Positions 1-5,640 of a stretch of 13,440 nucleotides of DNA are shown piece by piece. Position 1 is the first letter of the stretch; each line of letters opens with the position of its first letter. This DNA is from Planctomycetales bacterium (GTDB lineage: Bacteria > Planctomycetota > Phycisphaerae > SM23-33), in contig DAOVLS010000028.1 in the NCBI GenBank assembly GCA_030631125.1, positions 1-13,440 on the forward strand, in the 5' to 3' direction. A program made the position numbers and the translations under genes. The notes under the pieces were generated by a model. It saw only the letters and a list, made by a program, of their open reading frames with translations, did no database searches and was not told where the DNA came from.

Positions 1-258
1 ACGCTGCACGAACTGCCACGTGGCGGAATGCTGGTCGATACGCCCGGCGTGCGCGAATTGGCCGTCGAAATGGACGCCGCCGAGTTGACCTGGTATTTCC
101 CGGAACTTACCGAGTTCGCACCGCAGTGCAAATTCAACAACTGCACGCACACTCACGAACCGGACTGCGCCGTCCAAGCCGCAGCCGAAGCCGGAAAAAT
201 CCCACAGCGACGCTATATGAGTTACCTCCGAATCCTGGAAACAATCTCGAAAAAATGA
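1..258 (+). CDS. rsgA: RsgA, ribosome small-subunit-dependent GTPase A, C-terminal part (5' end outside the window)
   Basis: The last 85 residues of a circularly permuted GTPase that acts in late 30S ribosome assembly in the cytoplasm. The fragment opens just before the G3 motif DTPG (window residues 13-16, MLVDTPGVREL). It then has the zinc-binding C-terminal domain: Cys43, Cys48, His50 and Cys56, in CKFNNCTHTHEPDC. The 5/2/6 spacing of these ligands matches the zinc site of E. coli RsgA (YjeQ). The reading frame is open from base 1, so the start and the OB-fold, G4 and G1 parts lie upstream. The gene ends at a TGA and is followed after 14 nt by a large inverted repeat, which probably isolates it from the next gene. 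The family call is firm. Confidence 0.95.
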   Translation, partial: TLHELPRGGMLVDTPGVRELAVEMDAAELTWYFPELTEFAPQCKFNNCTHTHEPDCAVQAAAEAGKIPQRRYMSYLRILETISKK

Positions 259-272
259 AGGCTTGATTATGT

Positions 273-370
273 GGGTAGGCTGGGCCGGAGCGAAGCGGAG
301 TCCCACCTTTTTTTCTACGCCCTTTTAAAAAAAAAGGTGGGACTCCGCTTCGCTCCGGCCCAGCCTACCC
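273..370. repeat. Perfect 42-bp inverted repeat with 14-nt spacer (hairpin element 1)
   Basis: Bases 273-314 and 329-370 are exact reverse complements, separated by 14 nt. The outer arms begin GGGTAGGCTGGGCC; the inner ends are a run of T (308-314) and a run of A (327-335). The core AGCGAAGCGGAG (289-300) recurs in the hairpin at 4015-4060. The element fills most of the gap between rsgA and the HEAT gene. It could end transcription or protect mRNA 3' ends, or be a non-autonomous palindromic mobile repeat. Its arms are far longer than a normal intrinsic terminator. Confidence 0.95.
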
Positions 371-388
371 CTTACAATCAGGACAGTT

Positions 389-1138
389 ATGAAAATTCGC
401 AAAAAATGGATGGTTCTAGCCGCAGTTGTCCTGGCGGCGGTGGTGTTTGCGGGTCTGTATTGGTGGCGCACCACCACACCGGAATACCAGGCCCGGCAAC
501 TGGTGGCCGAGTGGCGCAGCCTCGACAAAGAACCGGGCACAGTAACGCAATGGCTGATCGATCTGGGGGTTATGAAAGAACGCCGGAATTACGACGAGAT
601 AGAAGATAACCTTGTCGCACTTGGCCTATCGGCTGTCCCTTCCCTCATCCAAGCCTTGAAAGACCGCGACAGGCAGATGCGATGTCGTGCGGCCTGGGCG
701 CTGGGGGCAATCGGGCCGGAGGCCAAAGATGCCGTTCCCGCCCTCCTCAATGCCTTCAAAGATGACTACTGTGGTGTACGGAGTTCAGCCGTCGATGCTT
801 TGGCGGGAATCGTGCCGGAGGCCAAGGAGACGGTTTCCGTCCTTACCAAAGCGCTGACCGATGAAGATAGGTACGTGCGGGAATCAGGCGCTTTGGCCTT
901 GGGGCGAATTGGTCCGAGAGCCAAGGAAGCCATACCCGCACTCATTCACGCTTTGAAAGACAAGGCCCCTAGTGTGCGGCAATTGACCGCCTGGGCGTTG
1001 GGCAAGATAGGCCCGGCGGCGAAGGCGGCTGTTCCTGCGCTTACTGAAGCGCTGAAGGACAAGAACAAAGACGTTCGCCAAGCCGCCGCCGAGGCGCTGA
1101 AGAAAATCGGTAAAGAGCGGGACAACAGCAGCCGGTAA
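389..1138 (+). CDS. Membrane-anchored HEAT-repeat (PBS-lyase-like) protein
   Basis: A 249-residue protein. Residues 1-7 are basic (MKIRKKW) and 8-26 form one hydrophobic helix, so it is probably anchored in the inner membrane by an uncleaved signal; no lipobox cysteine is seen. From about residue 80 to 241 it is built of five HEAT-like units. The conserved V/I-P positions fall at 83, 116, 149, 182 and 215, an exact 33-residue period. The consensus is roughly VPALxxALKDxxxxVRxxAAxALGxIGPxAK; unit 3 is the most diverged (VSVLTKALTDED). Such solenoids bind proteins; there is no sign of phycobilin lyase activity beyond the repeat type. The start is ATG 389, with AGGA at 380-383. It probably sits alone between the hairpin and the toxin-antitoxin pair. 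The partner is unknown. Confidence 0.85.
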   Translation: MKIRKKWMVLAAVVLAAVVFAGLYWWRTTTPEYQARQLVAEWRSLDKEPGTVTQWLIDLGVMKERRNYDEIEDNLVALGLSAVPSLIQALKDRDRQMRCRAAWALGAIGPEAKDAVPALLNAFKDDYCGVRSSAVDALAGIVPEAKETVSVLTKALTDEDRYVRESGALALGRIGPRAKEAIPALIHALKDKAPSVRQLTAWALGKIGPAAKAAVPALTEALKDKNKDVRQAAAEALKKIGKERDNSSR

Positions 1139-1166
1139 CCGGAATTGCACTGGCGGCAGGACGGCG

Positions 1167-1190
1167 TTTCGGTAATAATCATTGCCGAAA
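1167..1190. promoter_or_regulatory. 10-bp dyad just upstream of the mntA ribosome binding site
   Basis: TTTCGGTAAT (1167-1176) and ATTGCCGAAA (1181-1190) are inverted copies with one mismatch and a 4-nt centre. The dyad ends directly before the Shine-Dalgarno GAGGG (1191-1195). Toxin-antitoxin operons are often autoregulated through such dyads, so it may be an operator. It could also be an RNA hairpin (the mismatch is a G-U pair) that limits translation. No run of T follows, so it is not a typical terminator of the HEAT gene. Confidence 0.45.
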
Positions 1191-1202
1191 GAGGGATATA
1201 CC

Positions 1203-1517
1203 ATGACGGTCGGCATTGAAATCGACAAAGAACAGATCGCTCGCTTCTGCCGGAAGTGGAAGATAACGGAATTTTCCCTGTTCGGGTCGGTCCTGCGGGA
1301 CGACTTCAGCCCCGACAGCGACGTGGATGTCCTGGTGGTCTTCGCCGAGGGCACGCACTGGGGCCTGTTCGACCTGTGCCGCATGGAAGACGAATTAAAG
1401 GATATTTTCGGGCGCGAGGTTGACTTTGTAACAAGGCAGTCTGTCGAAAGCAGTCCGAACTATATCCGGCGTAACCACATCCTCAAACACATGGAGCTGA
1501 TTCATGCGGAAAGATGA
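1203..1517 (+). CDS. mntA: MntA-type minimal nucleotidyltransferase antitoxin
   Basis: A 104-residue protein of the MNT/KNTase-like nucleotidyltransferase fold. It carries the full GSx10DxD signature: Gly28-Ser29, then Asp40-Val41-Asp42 (GSVLRDDFSPDSDVD). In studied HepT/MntA (type VII) systems the enzyme adds AMP groups to a tyrosine of the HEPN toxin and so inactivates it. The intact catalytic aspartates suggest that it is active. The start is ATG 1203, 7 nt after GAGGG (1191-1195); an in-frame TTG at 1182 would put the ribosome site inside the coding region. The last 14 bases overlap hepT, so the two genes are translationally linked. The family is sure; the enzyme activity is inferred from motifs. 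Confidence 0.92.
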   Translation: MTVGIEIDKEQIARFCRKWKITEFSLFGSVLRDDFSPDSDVDVLVVFAEGTHWGLFDLCRMEDELKDIFGREVDFVTRQSVESSPNYIRRNHILKHMELIHAER

Positions 1518-1848
1518 TGCCAGACTATTGGACATTCTCCTGGCCTGTAACGACGTCCAGAAGTTTGTCGCCGGCGCCTCTCGCGAGGAATTTATGTCCG
1601 ACGGAAAGCTCCAAAGCGCCCTGTGTATGAAACTGGAGATTATTGGCGAGGCCGCCCGAACGGTGTCCCACGAATACAAAACTACCCATCAAGAGATTCC
1701 CTGGCGCGATATCGTCGGGCTAAGGCACAGGATCGTTCACGAATATTTTCGCCTGGACCTGGATATCATCTGGGATATTGTCCAAAAAGACATACCGGCG
1801 CTTATCGCTATGGTGGAACCTCTAATCCCACCGGAAAAGAAGGCGTAG
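1504..1848 (+). CDS. hepT: HepT-like HEPN-domain ribonuclease toxin
   Basis: A 114-residue, all-helical HEPN protein (DUF86/HepT family) of normal length. The catalytic RX4HXY motif is intact: Arg74, His79 and Tyr81 in RHRIVHEY. Arg and His form the RNase site of HEPN toxins, and the Tyr is the residue that MntA enzymes AMPylate. The IIGEAARTVS segment (46-55) is also typical. The start ATG lies inside the end of mntA, with GGAG about 8 nt upstream (in CATGGAGCTGATTCATG). Known relatives cut RNA, including tRNA, and act in plasmid or genome stabilisation or phage defence. The target here cannot be read from the sequence. Confidence 0.93.
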   Translation: MRKDDARLLDILLACNDVQKFVAGASREEFMSDGKLQSALCMKLEIIGEAARTVSHEYKTTHQEIPWRDIVGLRHRIVHEYFRLDLDIIWDIVQKDIPALIAMVEPLIPPEKKA

Positions 1849-1969
1849 CATCATTCGAGCGATGAGGATAGCGTCCCGCCTTCTGAATTAATCCCAAATT
1901 AGCAGAACCGTCGGTGTAACAGCGGCGTACCAATGACAACCGGTTTTTCGGGCGAAAGCGGAGAATTAT

Positions 1970-3961
1970 ATGGCTCACGACATTCTGAAGGACTCGGTCG
2001 AGGCACAGACCGTCCGTGCAAGCGTACTTATCGTAGGGATACTCCTGGGCGGCGTGCTGGTGCTTTGTTCGTACATAGTGCCGCTGATCCCGATTTTTTC
2101 GCGTGTAACCTTCACCAGCGGCGGGCGGGAGTGGAATGTCTTCGCCGACTTCCCGGCGCTGGCCGGGGCGATGCTGCTGGGGTTTCCCATCATTGTCCAC
2201 GCGATTAAGGGCATTCTTCGGCGTCAGGCCCACATGGACGAACTGGTCGCACTGGCGGTCATCGCAGCACTGACGGCTGCGGATTACCAAACCGCCGGGG
2301 TCGTTGCCTTCTTCCTGCTGCTGGCGAACCTGGTGGAGACGCGAACCGCACTGGGCGCAAAGGCCAGTATCGAATCGCTCATCCGCATCTCACCCACCAA
2401 AGCCCACCGCATCAGAGACGACGGCACCGAGGAACTTCTCAATCCGACGGCCCTGACAACCGGCGACATCGTTCGCGTCCGCCCCGGCGATAACATCCCC
2501 GCCGACGGGATAATCGTCTCCGGGCAAACGTCGGTCAACCAGGCGAATATTACCGGCGAGTCCCTTCCGGTAGATAAGGCCCTCGGAGACGAGGTCTTCA
2601 GCGGCACGAGCAACCAGGCCGGCGTCGTCGACGTGAAGGTAACGCGCGCCGGCGACGACACCACGCTCGGAAAGGTCCGCCACCTCATCCTTCAGGCCCA
2701 ACGGACGCGGACGCCCATCATGAGGCTTATCGACCGCTATGCCGGATGGTACACGCCGACAATCATTATGATCACCGGAATAGTGCTGTTCTTCACCCGC
2801 AACAGCGGCGGGGTCGAACGGGCCATTACAATGCTTATTGTCGCCTGCCCGTGCGCGCTGATTCTTGCGGTCCCGACGGCAATGGTCGCCGCACTGTCAT
2901 GCGCCGCCAGGCTGGGGATTCTAATCAAGGACGTCTCCACGCTGGAATTTGCCAGGAACATCACAGCCATTATTTTCGATAAGACCGGAACGCTGACGAC
3001 GGGCGAACTGGCAGTTACCCGCCTCCAGCCTGTTCCTGGCATCGACGGCGAAGAACTGCTCAAAACGGCGTCGGCCCTCGAGCAGATGTCGAAACACCCC
3101 GTGGCGCAGGCAATCGTGAAGATCTCGCAGAAGGCGAGAATCACACCCGTCGAACCTGTCGAATTCGAGGAATTCGCCGGTAAGGGCGTCAGCGGCAAGG
3201 TCGCCGACCAGGAAATCCTCGTCGGGCGAAAGACCTGGCTTCTCGAACACGGCGTGGACATGTCGGTGATGTCCGATGCGACAATGTCCGAGCCTGAAGG
3301 GCTTTCGACGCTCTACGTAGCCCGCGCCGGGGTGTTGCTGGGCTGGGTCGGTCTGGAAGACCGCACGCGCCCCGAAGCCCGCCAGGCGCTCGAAGAACTC
3401 CGCCAAATGGGCATCGGCGAACTTGTGATGGTAACGGGCGACCAGTGGTCTGTGGCCCGCCGGGTCGCGCGGGAAATGGGATGTACCGAGGTACAGGCCG
3501 AGGTCCTGCCCGCCGACAAACTGGAACTCGTCGCAGCCCTGAAGGCCCAGAAGCACACCGTCGCGGTCGTCGGCGACGGCGTCAACGACGCACCCGCGCT
3601 GGCAGCGGGCGACCTGTCCGTGGCGATGGGAGCGGCAGGGTCGGACGTAGCCATTAATTCCGCCAGCATCGCCCTGATGAACAACAATCTGGAACGGTTA
3701 CCGTTCCTTATCCGCCTGTCGCGGCGGACAATGAGCGTGATTCACCAAAACCTCCTGCTGGGAATCTGCTTCATAATCGTGCTGGAGATTTTCAGCGCGA
3801 TGGGATTGATAAAGCCAATCATGGGCGCGGTGTTCCACTTCGTAGCCGCCTGCGCGGTTATCTTCAACAGCGCCCGCCTGGTGCGATTCGGTGAAGAATT
3901 GCATAAGCCGACGGAAAAGGAACAACCCGCCCCGAGAGTGGAACCGGTGCCGGTAACGTAA
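1970..3961 (+). CDS. P1B-type heavy-metal-translocating P-type ATPase without an N-terminal HMA domain
   Basis: A 663-residue inner-membrane metal pump. Signatures: TGES (195-198, actuator domain), CPC (293-295, metal site in the membrane), DKTGT with phosphorylated Asp337, the P1B-specific His376-Pro377, TGD (489-491) and GDGVNDAP (535-542). There is no CxxC metal-binding domain at the N-terminus; residues 1-15 lead straight into the first helix. CPC excludes the SPC (P1B-4) class. The last two helices lack both the Tyr-Asn pair typical of copper pumps and the Lys/DxG typical of Zn/Cd pumps. His623 (VFHFVAAC) stands where DxG would be, so the metal is not assigned. The start is ATG 1970, with GGAGA about 6 nt upstream. 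The last ~25 residues are a Pro/Glu-rich tail. It appears to be a single-gene unit. Confidence 0.95.
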   Translation: MAHDILKDSVEAQTVRASVLIVGILLGGVLVLCSYIVPLIPIFSRVTFTSGGREWNVFADFPALAGAMLLGFPIIVHAIKGILRRQAHMDELVALAVIAALTAADYQTAGVVAFFLLLANLVETRTALGAKASIESLIRISPTKAHRIRDDGTEELLNPTALTTGDIVRVRPGDNIPADGIIVSGQTSVNQANITGESLPVDKALGDEVFSGTSNQAGVVDVKVTRAGDDTTLGKVRHLILQAQRTRTPIMRLIDRYAGWYTPTIIMITGIVLFFTRNSGGVERAITMLIVACPCALILAVPTAMVAALSCAARLGILIKDVSTLEFARNITAIIFDKTGTLTTGELAVTRLQPVPGIDGEELLKTASALEQMSKHPVAQAIVKISQKARITPVEPVEFEEFAGKGVSGKVADQEILVGRKTWLLEHGVDMSVMSDATMSEPEGLSTLYVARAGVLLGWVGLEDRTRPEARQALEELRQMGIGELVMVTGDQWSVARRVAREMGCTEVQAEVLPADKLELVAALKAQKHTVAVVGDGVNDAPALAAGDLSVAMGAAGSDVAINSASIALMNNNLERLPFLIRLSRRTMSVIHQNLLLGICFIIVLEIFSAMGLIKPIMGAVFHFVAACAVIFNSARLVRFGEELHKPTEKEQPAPRVEPVPVT

Positions 3962-3963
3962 TA

Positions 3964-3988
3964 GTAATTGGTAATTGGTAATTGGTAA
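3964..3988. repeat. 7-bp tandem repeat GTAATTG, about 3.6 copies
   Basis: GTAATTG is repeated three times exactly (3964-3984), followed by GTAA. It lies 2 nt after the stop codon of the metal ATPase, in the gap before the convergent permease gene. It is AT-rich and unlike the coding sequence around it. It is probably a simple-sequence expansion; no function can be read from it. Confidence 0.85.
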
Positions 3989-4014
3989 CAAAACCGTGAA
4001 CTACTGATTACGAC

Positions 4015-4060
4015 GGGTGGCACCTTCAAGCGTAGCGAAGCGGAGCTTGTGGGTGCTACC
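4015..4060. repeat. Imperfect hairpin (element 2) over the convergent 3' ends
   Basis: GGTGGCACC (4016-4024) pairs with GGTGCTACC (4052-4060) with one mismatch; inside, CAAGC (4027-4031) pairs with GCTTG (4045-4049). The loop contains AGCGAAGCGGAG (4034-4045), identical to the core of the hairpin at 273-370. The right arm includes the stop codon of the minus-strand permease. Placed between two converging genes, it may work as a two-way terminator or mRNA 3' stabiliser. Confidence 0.7.
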
Positions 4061-5453
4061 GATTACCGGATTTGCGGAGAATACCAAAATGATGTCTCGT
4101 TCTTGGCAACAACAGGATCAGCATGGTACATCCACCGGCAATTGTCCCGGCTACGAGCAATCCATCGTAGTCCGCAGGCAATCTCCATACTCCTGTCAGT
4201 CCGGCAAGCGTGAAACCCAGACCAACTACGGCCACGACAAGCACGAGAAAATACGTCCACTTGACGCCTCGCCCGAACCAGCCCCAGAACACCCATCCTG
4301 CGACAGCAGTTACGACCAGCCCGACCGCTACGATAACCGCGATTGTCGAGGCGAATCCGCCGGGAAAAGTCAGTGCGAAAATCCCGGCCCCGATCGCCCC
4401 CGCTCTGCCGGTCCAGGCCAGGATCGATACCGACAGCGGCCCAGCCGTTGCGCCTGCGCCGGTCTGGGCGACCAACTCACGTCGTTGGAACAAGGCCATA
4501 CCGATAGCCAAAATGGCGGCGACCTGGCATGCGGCATAAGCGGCAGTCAGTCCCATGTAACTGATCGGGACGGGCCTCTCGGCTACCAGGGCGTCCATGA
4601 CGTAAAAGAACGTCAGGTTCGGACACAGCAGGTAAGCAGCCTTCGCCGCGAAACTTTCGCCGGCGAATCTGCCGAAAAAGTAATGGCTCGTCGAGCCGAG
4701 AAAGAAAAACCCGAAACACACCAGCAGCGTCATCACCTGTCCCAGGCGCGTACTGGCGGCCACCGCTATCGCCACGAAAACCAGAACGCCGAACAACGTC
4801 AGCACCAACGCCACCAGAATGTCGGGCGATATGTCCTGCCCGAATGGGACGACCTTCCAGCCCTTGCCGATGAACGCGATGATTCCCATCGCCAGCGAAA
4901 GCAGGATTACGCCGAGGCCCACGGCGGCGGACGCGAAGTTCCAGCCGAAGAAATAATTACAAAACAGCGCCGCGGCAATCGCCAGGACAAAGGCAGAGCA
5001 TCCCAGGACGATAACGGGAAAGTCGTAAGGGTCCGACGCCGTCGGCATCACCTTGTGCCGGACGGTCATAAGGAATACCAGCGAGCAGAGCCAGTACGCA
5101 ACAACCAGCGCCGCTGCCACGCCGGCAAACTTGCCCAGTACGACCATAAGCCTGGGCACGGGTTTGGAAACGACTGTCAGGATGGTTTTATCTTCGATTT
5201 CCCGGCTGAGGACGCCCGAAGCGCTGAAGGCGGCGATCAGCAGGCCCGAAAGCAGCAGCGTCGAGAGGCCGAGGTTGACCATCATCTGCTGATCGGTCTT
5301 CTGATAGTCGGCCAGGCCGGTGCCCATCGTGTAGGCCGAAAGAGGAAGGTCCAGCACGAGCACCGCGAAGGCCACGAGGATCAGGACGCCATAAACCGGC
5401 TGGCGAATGGCTTCGATGAAGGCGTTTCGGGCTATTGCAAACAAACGTATCAT
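4056..5453 (-). CDS. ABC-2-type transporter permease with a C-terminal membrane extension
   Basis: A 465-residue polytopic membrane protein, the transmembrane half of an ABC exporter of the GldF/NosY-like ABC-2 class. Residues 22-40 form the first helix. The sequence KTILTVVSKPVPRLMVVLGK (89-108) matches KYIFTVASKPLARWQYVLGR in the plus-strand permease at 11553, so the two are related. The RREL motif (324-327), which ends the other permease, is followed here by 138 more residues with about three or four further helices. I place the start at the second ATG (5453): the preceding eight codons lie in an intergenic repeat. The gene has no ATPase next to it and is divergent from the SPFH/ABC operon, so it may use that ATPase. 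The substrate is unknown. Confidence 0.88.
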   Translation of the reverse strand: MIRLFAIARNAFIEAIRQPVYGVLILVAFAVLVLDLPLSAYTMGTGLADYQKTDQQMMVNLGLSTLLLSGLLIAAFSASGVLSREIEDKTILTVVSKPVPRLMVVLGKFAGVAAALVVAYWLCSLVFLMTVRHKVMPTASDPYDFPVIVLGCSAFVLAIAAALFCNYFFGWNFASAAVGLGVILLSLAMGIIAFIGKGWKVVPFGQDISPDILVALVLTLFGVLVFVAIAVAASTRLGQVMTLLVCFGFFFLGSTSHYFFGRFAGESFAAKAAYLLCPNLTFFYVMDALVAERPVPISYMGLTAAYAACQVAAILAIGMALFQRRELVAQTGAGATAGPLSVSILAWTGRAGAIGAGIFALTFPGGFASTIAVIVAVGLVVTAVAGWVFWGWFGRGVKWTYFLVLVVAVVGLGFTLAGLTGVWRLPADYDGLLVAGTIAGGCTMLILLLPRTRHHFGILRKSGNR

Positions 5454-5457
5454 TGTT

Positions 5458-5627
5458 CCACGAATTACACGAATCAAAACGAATTACACGAATTACTAAT
5501 ACGACACAAATTACACAAATGTTTCTTCGGAAAGACAAATAATAATTTATGGAATCTGTTTCTATTTGTGTAATTCGTTTCAATTTGTGTAATTCGTGGA
5601 ATTCGTTTTGATTCGTGTAATTCGTGG
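5458..5627. repeat. Symmetric repeat array in the divergent intergenic region
   Basis: Outer arms 5458-5485 and 5600-5627 are perfect 28-bp inverted repeats. They are part of a larger set of ~15-bp units: ATTCGTGTAATTCGT-like copies at 5564-5578, 5583-5597 and 5611-5625, and reverse copies at 5460-5474, 5479-5493 and 5506-5520. The three copies on each side mirror each other around a 43-nt AT-rich centre (5521-5563). The region lies between the divergent permease and SPFH genes and must contain or border both promoters. Frames run through the array open, giving false N-terminal extensions such as IRVIRG on both sides. Confidence 0.9.
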
Positions 5628-5629
5628 AC

Positions 5630-5634
5630 AGGAG
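5630..5634 (+). promoter_or_regulatory. Ribosome binding site AGGAG deciding the start of the first SPFH gene
   Basis: AGGAG lies 6 nt before ATG 5641. It directly follows the right end of the repeat array, so translation starts outside the repeat and the in-frame codons upstream are not used. Confidence 0.75.
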
Positions 5635-5640
5635 TATTTT

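Noticed and set aside
273..370. Ordinary rho-independent terminator of rsgA
   Set aside because: Arms of 42 bp are too long, and no T run follows the 3' arm; the T and A runs are inside the stem.
5454..5477. N-terminal extension (MIRVIRGT) of the minus-strand permease
   Set aside because: It is also encoded by the repeat array, and the second Met starts a sequence that aligns with the start of the related permease (RNAFIEAIRQP versus RETFIQCIRTR).
4017..5573. Long open frame on the plus strand antisense to the permease at 4056-5453
   Set aside because: Its product is rich in Arg, Gln, His and Asp with no hydrophobic core or family motif, while the opposite strand encodes a clear membrane transporter. 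It is a by-product of GC-rich codon use.
5458..5627. CRISPR array
   Set aside because: The repeat units are short, imperfect and in both orientations, with no spacers of regular length and no cas genes.
5596..5640. N-terminal extension of the first SPFH gene from ATG 5596
   Set aside because: The extra codons are the intergenic repeat read as protein; AGGAG at 5630-5634 points to ATG 5641.
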